Of a DNA stretch of 24,256 nucleotides, positions 7,737 through 15,035 are shown in pieces. How positions within the stretch are numbered: position 1 is the first letter of the stretch; each line of letters starts with the position of its first letter. The position numbers and the translations under genes are program-made. The notes under the pieces were generated by a model that saw only the letters and a list, made by a program, of their open reading frames with translations, made no database searches and had not been told where the DNA came from. Source of the stretch: Phycisphaerae bacterium (GTDB lineage Bacteria > Planctomycetota > Phycisphaerae > UBA1845); the NCBI GenBank assembly GCA_021604825.1, contig BQJS01000054.1, positions 1 to 24,256 on the forward strand, given 5' to 3'.

Positions 7737-8162
7737 TCATGGACGTTGCTGACGAGGTCCGAACCAGTTCCGACGGCGGTGGCAAAATCTGACGTTTTCA
7801 AGGTCAAGTACCTCACCCGTCTCGAAGCAATGGGCAAGTTGGCGAACAACTGTGCGAAATTCTTCTTCGTTCATGTCGCACTTCATCTCATTTACGAACA
7901 TGCAACAGAGAACGAGGTCGGACCGATCCCCAGGCGTGCGATGGTCGATGCTTCGGTAAAACGGACTGGAGGGGATACTGATGTCCAGCTTAAGCCCCGT
8001 GTAGAAGCATATGAACGTCTCGCCACGAAGACTCTGCCGCATCGCCTTGGTGATAGCTCCTAGATCAGAGCGGCCATCGGCGGAGAACTTGTCGTGAATC
8101 GCTGCACATCTTCTGCATCGTTTGCCACGGGTGATCTCGCTATTGCACACTTCGCATTTCAT
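7737..8162 (-). CDS. Zinc-ribbon HNH-like endonuclease
   Basis: The protein has 141 aa. An N-terminal zinc ribbon uses C3-x2-C6 and C16-x2-C19. Then comes an HNH/treble-clef-like core: FICFYTG (C52), SIDH with H74 as the likely general base, CC at 86-87, and FVNEMKCD with N91 and D96, followed by a helix (EEEFRTVVRQLA). The pattern 'SIDH...LVLCC...N.MK.D...EEF' matches small HNH nucleases, although the last metal-binding His of the classical motif is not evident. The end (CHRRRNWFGPRQQRP) is basic. ATG 8162 has no strong ribosome site. It is the likely cutting arm of the neighbouring methyltransferase/GHKL group, but it lies about 680 bp upstream of that operon. A DNA-binding HNH relative without activity is the alternative. 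Confidence 0.7.
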   Translation of the reverse strand: MKCEVCNSEITRGKRCRRCAAIHDKFSADGRSDLGAITKAMRQSLRGETFICFYTGLKLDISIPSSPFYRSIDHRTPGDRSDLVLCCMFVNEMKCDMNEEEFRTVVRQLAHCFETGEVLDLENVRFCHRRRNWFGPRQQRP

Positions 8163-8417
8163 GCATCTTGGTCCCTATAGGGGAATTGCCGTTCTTCCGG
8201 ACACGCAACCTAGAGTTGCGTGAGAGCCACGTTCGAATTCGTACAGGCCGAACGACTCTCCGTCCTCCCCAAGCATTCCCACGCCTGTGTGCAATAAGTT
8301 AACAAGGCGGGCCGCGTGTTGCTCCGCGAATCCGTGACCCGTTTAGTTCGGCGTGCCTTAACCACCGCACCCAAACGCTCCCTATACGCTCCCAGCACCC
8401 CGAGGTAACCTGTGAAC
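8163..8417. other. Spacer between the accessory island and the tRNA terminator
   Basis: No supported gene is seen. It contains one perfect 8-bp hairpin (8202-8209/8215-8222, loop CTAGA) without a T run. An open - strand frame of 69 codons crosses it but begins in the tRNA terminator T run, has no ribosome site and ends inside the hairpin, so I do not call it. If the island is an integrated element, its right junction should be in or next to this stretch. Confidence 0.4.
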
Positions 8418-8452
8418 AAAAAGAAAGGCCAGCCGTAAGTGGCTGACCTTTC
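8418..8452 (-). terminator. Rho-independent terminator of tRNA-fMet
   Basis: On the - strand a 12-bp stem with one C-A mismatch (8452-8441 with 8434-8423, loop ACTTAC) is followed at once by five T residues (8422-8418). It begins 13 nt after the tRNA 3' end, as expected for a monocistronic tRNA transcript. Confidence 0.85.
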
Positions 8453-8465
8453 AGGGTTTAAAGAA

Positions 8466-8538
<73 letters not shown>

Positions 8539-8670
8539 ATTGTGTTTCGTGAATTTACGGGTATTCGGCTGATTGTCAATGCCTGTTGTTGATTGGCTTT
8601 ATTTGCGGGCTGGTGTTTGCGGTGCCGCGTTGAGAATTTGCTGCGGGGGCTGGCTACTGCGGCTGAGTGT

Positions 8671-8850
8671 TTATTCTGATTTGGAATTTTTTGCACCGGC
8701 GGTGGCAGCGACGGCGGTTGGGGCGCCTTGCGATGGAACGGAGAACACCATCCCGCATTGTCCACAACGCACTTTCTTTCCGCGCACTTTGTCCGGAACA
8801 CGCAGGACCGCGCGGCAGGATAGATTCGGGCACATCAGCGTTATGGGCAT
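8671..8850 (-). CDS. MJ0042-type zinc-ribbon protein, 59 aa
   Basis: This small - strand gene (ATG 8850, TAA 8671-8673) is easily missed because of its length. Cysteines C7 and C12 (CPNLSC) pair with C29 and C32 (CGQC), with the typical linker between them (VPDKVRGKKVRC) and the closing GMVFSV. This is the MJ0042/zinc-finger pattern common as an N-terminal module in planctomycete and delta-proteobacterial proteins, here standing nearly alone with an Ala/Gly/Ser tail. The role is unknown; such ribbons are thought to bind zinc and mediate protein or nucleic-acid contacts. Only weak AAGAG lies upstream. It is transcribed in the same direction as clpX upstream and the tRNA downstream. Confidence 0.75.
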   Translation of the reverse strand: MPITLMCPNLSCRAVLRVPDKVRGKKVRCGQCGMVFSVPSQGAPTAVAATAGAKNSKSE

Positions 8851-9200
8851 GATTCGTCACTCTTACGGTGATTGATTCGAAACTGACTGGTCTATTGGCC
8901 AGAATTCCATGGATTCATCGGCTTGAAAGCGACGCTTCTTAACGTGGTTCTCACAACGGAGAGTATACATTTTGATTGTGCGCATCGCGGAGGATACATC
9001 GTATCGCGATCGCCAGGCGCGGAGATTGGCTACGAAGTTATGGGCATTGGCACATGCGTGTGGCGCGGTGAACGCGGCGCGTGCGGATGACTTCAATCGA
9101 TGCTCCGATAATGATGGTGGGGGATAGCCCTACACCGACCATGTCAATCGGATGGTTTTCTAGTCCGAGTCAGTCAGCGACCGTGTCTGACTGGGCCCGA
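8851..9200. other. Intergenic region downstream of clpX
   Basis: I see no supported gene, clear terminator or repeat in these 350 bp. A - strand open frame at 8863-9096 has neither a ribosome site nor protein-like composition. The promoter of the small zinc-ribbon gene should lie here but is not obvious. Confidence 0.3.
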
Positions 9201-10547
9201 CTAAGCCGATTCACGCCGACGTGCCGGTTTGTCGAATAGGTTGGCCTTTCCGTTGACCACATCGCTGTCGAGGACCCATGTGGTGTTGCGATCTTGTTCA
9301 GGCAGATCGAACATCGGATCGAGCATGACCTCTTCGGTGACGGCACGGAGCGCCCGCGCACCGGTGTCGCGCTCGAGGGCGCGTTCGGCGAGGGCGTACA
9401 GCGCGTCGGTTGTGATCTCCAGCTTGCAGTCCTCCATTTCGAAGAACTTCTCGTACTGTTTGACGAGCGCGTTGGTCGGCTCGGTCAGGATGCGCACGAG
9501 CATGTCAGCCGTCATCGGTTCGAGCGACGCGATGACTGGCAGGCGGCCAACCAATTCGGGAATCATGCCGTATTCGATGAGATCAAACTGCGTGACCTGT
9601 TGGAGCAGTTCGGCCCGCTCTTTAACCTCGTCGATGGCCCGGTCTTCATTCGCGAAACCGATCGTGCTGTGACCAAGCCGGCGTTTGATAATGTCATCCA
9701 AGCCCACAAACGTACCACCGCAAATGAACAGGATGTTCGTCGTATCGAGCTGGATATATTGCTGCTCCGGATGTTTGCGGCCACCTTGCGGGGGGATGTT
9801 CGCGACCGTGCCTTCGAGCATTTTCAGCAAGGCCTGCTGCACACCTTCGCCCGAAACGTCGCGCGTGATGCTGACGTTCTGGGTCGTGCGGCCAATCTTG
9901 TCGATCTCGTCGATGTAAATGATGCCGCGCTGGGCGAGCTCGATGTCATAGTCTGCCGTTTGAAGCAATCGCAACAAAATGTTCTCAACGTCTTCACCGA
10001 CATAACCGGCTTCGGTAAGCGTGGTTGCATCGCCAATCGCAAACGGCACATTCAATACGCGGGCGAGTGAACGCGCGAGCAGCGTCTTTCCCGAACCGGT
10101 GGGTCCGGCAATCAGCAGGTTCGATTTTTCCAATTCAATGTCGTCGGGACCGGCGGTGTCTGCGTACTCGAGACGGCGATAGTGATTATGCACGGCCACC
10201 GACATGGCCCGCTTGGCGCCGTCCTGTCCGATGACGTATTGGTTGAGGAAGTCGTTCAACTCGCGCGGTGTCGGAACTTTACCAACCACGGTACGAGCGG
10301 ACGACGTCTTTCGTTTTTCTTGACGGATGATGTTGTGGCACAGGTCGACGCACGACTCGCAGATGTAAACATCCTTGGGCCCTTCAACCATCGGGCCTGC
10401 ATCGCGCTGCGACTTTCCACAGAAGCTGCACGAGCTCCGCCGCCGGCGCTGACCCTTGCTGCCGCCAGAGTTACCGCTTCCGCCAGAGTTGCCGCCGCCA
10501 CCGGAGTTGCCGCTGCTTCCACCACCGCCTTTTTTTGTTCCAGCCAT
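9201..10547 (-). CDS. clpX: ATP-dependent Clp protease ATP-binding subunit ClpX
   Basis: This is the AAA+ unfoldase that feeds tagged substrates to ClpP. Of 448 aa, residues 40-66 form the zinc-binding domain (C40-x2-C43, C63-x2-C66). Walker A GPTGSGKT is at 148-155, the pore loop GYVGED at 181-186, Walker B IIYIDEID at 209-216, the RKH loop at 257-259, the IGF loop that docks on ClpP at 296-298, and the sensor-2 Arg in GARALR at 396-401 (usually GARGLR). ATG 10547 is chosen because everything upstream in frame is unlike ClpX, and AAGGA lies 11 nt before it. Residues 7-30 are an unusual tail almost only of Gly, Ser and Asn, followed by a basic patch. No clpP is adjacent in the window. Confidence 0.97.
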   Translation of the reverse strand: MAGTKKGGGGSSGNSGGGGNSGGSGNSGGSKGQRRRRSSCSFCGKSQRDAGPMVEGPKDVYICESCVDLCHNIIRQEKRKTSSARTVVGKVPTPRELNDFLNQYVIGQDGAKRAMSVAVHNHYRRLEYADTAGPDDIELEKSNLLIAGPTGSGKTLLARSLARVLNVPFAIGDATTLTEAGYVGEDVENILLRLLQTADYDIELAQRGIIYIDEIDKIGRTTQNVSITRDVSGEGVQQALLKMLEGTVANIPPQGGRKHPEQQYIQLDTTNILFICGGTFVGLDDIIKRRLGHSTIGFANEDRAIDEVKERAELLQQVTQFDLIEYGMIPELVGRLPVIASLEPMTADMLVRILTEPTNALVKQYEKFFEMEDCKLEITTDALYALAERALERDTGARALRAVTEEVMLDPMFDLPEQDRNTTWVLDSDVVNGKANLFDKPARRRESA

Positions 10548-10789
10548 TCTAAATCTGTTCCTTCCCGCGATGCCCAACTGAATCAGCCTCAACTGAAAAA
10601 GGGCGTGCGAGTGAATGCTCATTGTTTCTGGTCGATATCCGTATGGGCTAGTCCCGATACGCAGACCGGCGAATCTGACAATATTGTATCGTCCAACACC
10701 GCAATGTCGGGCCAGCGGGCCTGCAATTATTCCACGGCCAACCGCCGATCGCAAAAGGCAGTGTCAGCAGTGCTGCAAATCGCGTTTGG

Positions 10790-11059
10790 CTAAGGCTTTC
10801 CGTCTGATTCAACCATCATCGCGGCGATGGCTTGGGTCCGCAGGGCTTTGTACTCGGCTTCGTCAATATCCCCGCGATCACGCATTTTCTGCAAGTCCTC
10901 GAGGTCGAAAATGCTGGATTGGCTGTCGTCCTGACCGTGGAGTCGACGCCGCATGATGAATACCACCACGACAAACGCAACGATCGACAGGATGGTCACG
11001 CCACCCCAAAGCGCGATTCGGCTCCATTCGTCCACGGTTAGTTCTGAGAAAACGCGCAC
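10790..11059 (-). CDS. Small membrane protein with SHOCT-like C-terminal domain
   Basis: The protein has 89 aa and starts with GTG at 11059. One transmembrane helix spans about 16-36 (IALWGGVTILSIVAFVVVVFIM), followed by a basic stop-transfer RRR. Residues 51-80 (FDLEDLQKMRDRGDIDEAEYKALRTQAI) match the SHOCT pattern: a short helical pair with a Gly-hydrophobic turn and an acidic 'DEAEY' in place of the usual TEEEF. SHOCT modules often sit at the ends of small membrane proteins and may mediate oligomerisation; function is unknown. No good Shine-Dalgarno is seen, so the start is uncertain. It lies between the glycosyltransferase and clpX on the same strand. Confidence 0.7.
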   Translation of the reverse strand: MRVFSELTVDEWSRIALWGGVTILSIVAFVVVVFIMRRRLHGQDDSQSSIFDLEDLQKMRDRGDIDEAEYKALRTQAIAAMMVESDGKP

Positions 11060-11085
11060 AGCTTATCGCATCCGGATCAATAATC

Positions 11086-11121
11086 GCCCAGTTAATCCTA
11101 GGTCACGGTAATTGGCTGGGC
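11086..11121 (-). terminator. Hairpin downstream of the glycosyltransferase, possible terminator
   Basis: An 11-bp stem (11121-11111 with 11096-11086, two G-U pairs, 14-nt loop) lies 50 nt after the glycosyltransferase stop on the - strand. The following bases (GATTATTG) are T-rich but not a run, so termination is only possible. Confidence 0.3.
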
Positions 11122-11170
11122 AACTGGTCAACCGAATCTCACGCAACATCCCACAAACCATGGGGCTTGC

Positions 11171-12157
11171 TCAGCTTTCGGATGTGTCGGGTCCGCCAAC
11201 AATCCGGTCAATGCTCCAAGGACGCTGACCCGACAGGGCGTGTTTCGTGCGCATGACCAACTCCGCGACCAAGCCCGCCACCAGAATGTTGACAGCCGTC
11301 GCGGAGAGGATAACCGCCGAAAGAAACCATGTCGTCCCGTGCGATAGTGACTGACTGCGAAGCACATCAAACACCCACAAAGCTCCAAACCCTATCGCAC
11401 CCAAGAACATGTACTGCGCTACCTTGGCGAACATGTGCGACGGGCGGGTGCGGTATTTGTGTAGGATGCGGATCAACAGAATGTCGGCCATCACCCTGGC
11501 TGTTCGACTCATGCCATACTTGCTGGTGCCCGCCGTCCGAGGATGGTGCTTGACAACCATCTCGCTGAGTTTTCCACCGCGTGCCAAGACGTAGACTGCA
11601 AGAAACCGATGCATCTCACCGAACAATTCCGTGGGATCGAGTGCCCGCCGCGAATATGCTTTCAGCGTGCAACCCAAATCGTGAACCGGGACACCGGTGA
11701 CTTTGCGAACGATCTTGTTGGCCACCTGCGATACAAAGCGCCGCGGACCGGTGTCCTGACGATCGCGCCGCCAACCGCTGACGCAGTCAAACCCCTGATC
11801 CAATCGTTCGAGCAATGCCGGAATATCAGCCGGATCGTTCTGCCGATCGCCATCCATCGTGACGAGGACTTTGCCCACCGAATAGTGCATTCCGGCCGCG
11901 ATGGCGATGGTCTGCCCGCGATTGCCCGCGAAGTGAATCACGCGAACTTGCCGATGCTTGGCCGCCACTTCATCGAGGACGGTGTCGGTTCCGTCGTTGC
12001 TGCCATCATTGACGAGTACGACTTCAAACGTCTTGCCCGTTGGTTCGACAGCGCGGACGATATCGTCGGCGAGTGGGGCGGCATTGTCGCGCTCGTTGTA
12101 GATGGGAACGACGATCGACAAATCCAGCGTCGGGTTTTCCTGATGATAAGCGCTCAT
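11171..12157 (-). CDS. Family 2 glycosyltransferase, DPM1/ArnC/GtrB type, with C-terminal membrane helices
   Basis: This 328-aa enzyme is predicted to move a sugar from a nucleotide donor to a polyprenyl-phosphate lipid at the inner face of the membrane. The GT-A core shows LSIVVPIYNE (13-22), VNDGSNDGT (49-57), the metal-binding DGD (102-104) in VTMDGDRQNDP, and the polyprenyl-type VHDLGCTLKAYSR (158-170). Two membrane helices follow at about 243-265 and 278-302, as in ArnC/GtrB-like enzymes. ATG 12157 overlaps the stop of the upstream gene in an ATGA, so the two are translationally coupled. Donor and lipid cannot be read from the sequence. The neighbour suggests envelope or lipid-A-like glycan modification. 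Confidence 0.9.
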   Translation of the reverse strand: MSAYHQENPTLDLSIVVPIYNERDNAAPLADDIVRAVEPTGKTFEVVLVNDGSNDGTDTVLDEVAAKHRQVRVIHFAGNRGQTIAIAAGMHYSVGKVLVTMDGDRQNDPADIPALLERLDQGFDCVSGWRRDRQDTGPRRFVSQVANKIVRKVTGVPVHDLGCTLKAYSRRALDPTELFGEMHRFLAVYVLARGGKLSEMVVKHHPRTAGTSKYGMSRTARVMADILLIRILHKYRTRPSHMFAKVAQYMFLGAIGFGALWVFDVLRSQSLSHGTTWFLSAVILSATAVNILVAGLVAELVMRTKHALSGQRPWSIDRIVGGPDTSES

Positions 12158-12738
12158 GATCCGTTGGGTTCATCTTGCGGCGGACTTTCGCCCGAATGGT
12201 TGTTCCGTTGTTGGCGAAGGGCTTTGCTGTCTTGAAACGCACCGCGCCGACGATAAATCAGCATCAGGTTACGCGTATAGATGAAGATGCCAAGTCCCTG
12301 GCCCAAAACAAACACCGGATCTCGCAACTGAAGGGCGTAGACAAACAGCATCGATCCACCAATGATCGAGAGATACCAGAATCCGATCGGGACGTAGCTC
12401 TTCTTCTTGCGTTCGCTGGCGACGATTTGCAGGACGAACCGCATCATAAATGTCGCCTGCGCCGCCAGCCCGAAAAACACCCAAGGATCGCGAACGGCAC
12501 GGACAAGTCGATCCCAAGGCGTCAGGTTTCGCTTCACTGTACTCTTAACGTTCTCAGCGAATTCGATCCATTCGGTCACTTCGTCTTGAGACAATTCGCC
12601 TTCCGACACGTGCTTCTCGATCTCCTGCCGAGTTCGCTCAAATTCATCCGTCGGTCCATCAGCCCGGACGAGCGGCGGCCATACGCACAGCGCAACAAGA
12701 GTCAGGGTGGCTAGAGAAGTCCGAGGGAGGATGTGCAT
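12154..12738 (-). CDS. Lipid-A-biosynthesis N-terminal domain (LAB_N) membrane protein
   Basis: From ATG 12738 this is 194 aa with a plausible signal peptide (positive start, hydrophobic stretch, cut after LVRA about residue 26). Longer in-frame starts at 12759 and 12816 exist but would bury that signal behind extra residues. A charged soluble helix (about 28-80) is followed by three membrane segments at about 86-164, with the LAB_N signature: WVFFGLAAQATFMMRFVLQ, the basic loop SERKKKSYVP, FWYLSIIGGS and LGQGLGIFIYTRNL. LAB_N proteins occur with DPM1-like glycosyltransferases and resemble small lipid transporters or scaffolds; no catalytic residues are known. The coupled downstream glycosyltransferase supports a shared envelope pathway. 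Confidence 0.85.
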   Translation of the reverse strand: MHILPRTSLATLTLVALCVWPPLVRADGPTDEFERTRQEIEKHVSEGELSQDEVTEWIEFAENVKSTVKRNLTPWDRLVRAVRDPWVFFGLAAQATFMMRFVLQIVASERKKKSYVPIGFWYLSIIGGSMLFVYALQLRDPVFVLGQGLGIFIYTRNLMLIYRRRGAFQDSKALRQQRNNHSGESPPQDEPNGS

Positions 12739-13027
12739 TGCCAATCGATATCCGTTCATGTCCAGCAAAGTAAGCACCCATACCGCAGCCGCGTGCATCA
12801 ATCGCATGCACCGCAAGTCGGTTTGACCATGGCTTTGTCATGTCGATGCGGGCCCGGAAGTTACAAGAGAGGCGGGCATCTGACCAGTATTGAGCCGCGA
12901 AATTTCGAAGTTTCAGCGATGTCGGCGATTCGGTGCGGTGGGGGAACGACCGGTGGATGTACACGGATAGCACATCGATATTTGGTTTGCCTGAGGGGTG
13001 GTTGTGAATTGTCTGCGAAAGGATCAG

Positions 13028-13043
13028 CCGTCTTCTAAGACGG
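13028..13043 (-). terminator. Hairpin over the stop codon of the SAM methyltransferase
   Basis: A perfect 6-bp stem CCGTCT/AGACGG closes a 4-nt loop that contains the TAG stop (13035-13037). Only a short TTT follows on the - strand, so it may be a weak terminator or protect the mRNA end. Confidence 0.3.
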
Positions 13044-13832
13044 TTTGATCGCCTTGATGATCATCGTTTTGCTGAGGTAGCGGACGAACGTGCTGCGCTG
13101 GAGCGTGTCGACACCCCTGGCGACGATGGGCGCCAGCTGGTGGATCCTGGGCAATGCATCCAGCCCCACACCTTGCATCTGCATGCTCTCCCAGCGATCA
13201 AACAACGGCTTGATGCTCAACGGGTTGACGAAGACGTGCGGGTGCTGCTTGCGACGCCGACGGAACCCGGGAACCAGGAGCTTGCAGGCCGACCCGCGTG
13301 CGGCATTTCGTAACTCCGTGATAAGCGTTCCGCCCGGTTTCAGGACACGATACATCTCGTCCAGAAGTTGGGGCCAATAGCAATGCGGGAAAAGGTGAAA
13401 CATCCGCAGGCTGGTGAGTACATCGACACTGTCGTCGGCGAATGGTAGGCAGAACGCGTCGCCTTGAGAGAACCCGATGTCGTATCCGACCTGCTTTGAA
13501 GATCGAGCGGCTACGTCGAGCATTCCTTTGGAAATGTCGATGCCGATCATCCGATGCTGGCGGTTCTGTTGACGCAGGTAGAACAGGAATCGCCCGGTGC
13601 CCACTGGCATATCAACGTGGAGGGTGTTCTTGGTCGTGGGGCCAATGAGTTCATTGACCGCCCGTTGAGCGTGTTCAAAGTAAAAGTGCAACGAATCATT
13701 GGTCGAGCGATCGTTGTCGTAGCGATTGGCATTGTGGTCGTACAAGCCGATCAGCCTTGAGCGAAGTCCGTCGAGTTCGATCGGCTCGGTCTGCTTGGCC
13801 GCGTCACGTTTCTCGTCGATGGTGGTTGGCAT
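13035..13832 (-). CDS. Class I SAM-dependent methyltransferase (Methyltransf_11 type)
   Basis: The protein has 265 aa. The Rossmann-fold SAM site is seen as HVDMPVGTGRFLFYL (72-86), GIDIS with the ribose-binding Asp99 (97-101), DAFCLPFADDSVDV (125-138) and the post-motif LKPGGTLITEL (164-174). The N-terminal YDHNANRYDND resembles the lead-in of UbiE-like and lipid or small-molecule methyltransferases. The C-terminal 190-265 is basic and would carry substrate choice. Motif I has MPVGTG instead of the usual acidic xGxGxG, a common variant. The substrate is unknown. It stands alone on the - strand, about 220 bp upstream of the LAB_N gene. Only a weak AGAG precedes ATG 13832. Confidence 0.85.
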   Translation of the reverse strand: MPTTIDEKRDAAKQTEPIELDGLRSRLIGLYDHNANRYDNDRSTNDSLHFYFEHAQRAVNELIGPTTKNTLHVDMPVGTGRFLFYLRQQNRQHRMIGIDISKGMLDVAARSSKQVGYDIGFSQGDAFCLPFADDSVDVLTSLRMFHLFPHCYWPQLLDEMYRVLKPGGTLITELRNAARGSACKLLVPGFRRRRKQHPHVFVNPLSIKPLFDRWESMQMQGVGLDALPRIHQLAPIVARGVDTLQRSTFVRYLSKTMIIKAIKPS

Positions 13833-14221
13833 TGGGTTTCACTCTGCTTAAGGGGTCGAAACGTCCGTCGAAAGCGCGAAGAAGTTACGCCTGCCGAAAC
13901 GCCAGCGAATCGCTACAGCACTGATATCGGTTATCGGACAGCTCTGGTGGTGAATTGAGGGCTGGAGACGTACAGATACATTAATGCTGTATCGATCGTT
14001 GCTTGGTTGTCTAGAAAGGGGCTGCGGAAAGCCGTCCTTGAATGCTCCTTGCGACGTCTCCAAAGGCCATAACTTCATGTTCGGCAATATAATACGGAAT
14101 TTGAATTTCCACGGGCCTCGAAAATTGACTTGGTCCAATACGATGCCTAGCATCCGTCGAAAGTGTGTCGAAAGCGTGTTTGCTTGTCGCCTCGGCCACT
14201 CGATCGTGAGGGCCGCAATTC
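13833..14221. other. Divergent intergenic region
   Basis: These 389 bp separate the - strand methyltransferase from the + strand TPR gene. A promoter for the TPR gene is seen at 14125-14153. Short GTCGAAAG repeats (near 13875, 14156 and 14167) are the only other pattern, and are too short to interpret. I see no gene. Confidence 0.4.
14125..14153 (+). promoter_or_regulatory. Sigma70-like promoter for the TPR protein gene
   Basis: TTGACT (14125-14130) and TAGCAT (14148-14153) are spaced by 17 bp, matching 5 of 6 and 4 of 6 consensus bases. The start would be near 14160, leaving a leader of about 60 nt with GAGGG (14208-14212) at 9 nt before ATG 14222. Confidence 0.45.
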
Positions 14222-15022
14222 ATGGGGCAGCCAAGTTCGTCGATGACGATCGAAATCAATGTGTCGTATCAAGGACCGCACGTGTCAAGAAACTCATCTC
14301 CTTTAAGCAATCCAACATCAGCCGCGACTGAGCAGAGCGGTGAACTCGAACTTGAGGAGGCTGGGATTCGATTTTTGAATCGACTTTCGCCCGTTTTCAG
14401 GCTCGACGATGAGGAGGCCATCCGCGCGTTTCTTCGCGCTCCAGGGTTTAACGACGATCCCCGAGATTTCCTGGATCATCCCTCGGCGCAAGTTGTTCAG
14501 ACGGCTTCGATGTGTCTGGGACTCACCGGAAACATGCAGGACGCCGATCGGTTGGTTGACCTGCTACATCACGACGATTACTTCGTGGTCAGTGCTGTCG
14601 AAAAATCGATTTGGTCGATTTGGATGCAGGCGTCGAATCCGGCGTGCGTTACCTGGCTTCATCAAGCCATCGATTGCATGCAAGCTGGTTATTATGATGA
14701 ATCTGAAACATTGCTCGATTTGATTCTCATCGAAGACCCCGAGTTCGCAGAAGCGTGCAACCAGCGGGCGATCCTCCACCACCTCACCGGTCGATACGAA
14801 TCGTCCATGATGGCCTGCCACCGAACGCTGGCGCTCAATGCCAATCACTATGGTGCCGCCGCCGGATTGGGGCACAATTACTTCCACCTGGGTGATTTTG
14901 AAAAGGCCCGTGACGCGTTTCGCAAAGCCTTGGGCATTCACGCACGCATGGAGGGCATTCGCCAAGCGATCCGCCGCTGCAATCTAGCCGCCGTCGAGCC
15001 CAATCCCCACGCCCACCGTTGA
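14222..15022 (+). CDS. TPR-repeat protein
   Basis: The protein has 266 aa. Residues 1-40 are polar and likely disordered. About 44-140 are helical with a HEAT-like look, in which damage or substrate units are counted (LDHPSAQVVQTASMCLGLTGN). Residues 146-250 hold about three tetratricopeptide repeats, the clearest being AGLGHNYFHLGDFEKARDAF near 214-233. There is no signal peptide or membrane segment, so it is probably cytoplasmic and binds a partner protein. GAGGG at a 9-nt spacing supports ATG 14222. It is the only + strand gene right of 4 kb and converges on the BatA-like gene with only 13 bp between stops. The partner is unknown. Confidence 0.8.
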   Translation: MGQPSSSMTIEINVSYQGPHVSRNSSPLSNPTSAATEQSGELELEEAGIRFLNRLSPVFRLDDEEAIRAFLRAPGFNDDPRDFLDHPSAQVVQTASMCLGLTGNMQDADRLVDLLHHDDYFVVSAVEKSIWSIWMQASNPACVTWLHQAIDCMQAGYYDESETLLDLILIEDPEFAEACNQRAILHHLTGRYESSMMACHRTLALNANHYGAAAGLGHNYFHLGDFEKARDAFRKALGIHARMEGIRQAIRRCNLAAVEPNPHAHR

Positions 15023-15035
15023 TTCAACCCATTAA

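Noticed and set aside
8210..8419. 69-codon - strand frame between the tRNA and the nuclease gene
   Set aside because: It starts with TTG in the tRNA terminator T run, has no ribosome site and ends in a hairpin loop. No family is recognised.
8573..8875. 100-codon + strand frame beside tRNA-fMet
   Set aside because: It is the antisense shadow of the 59-aa zinc-ribbon gene on the - strand, which has a clear cysteine pattern.
9294..10070. 258-codon + strand frame opposite clpX
   Set aside because: It lies wholly within clpX, whose motifs are complete on the - strand. Long antisense frames are common in such codon usage.
10683..10688. TACAAT as clpX promoter -10 on the - strand
   Set aside because: No acceptable -35 box lies 16 to 18 bp upstream, so the hexamer alone is not enough.
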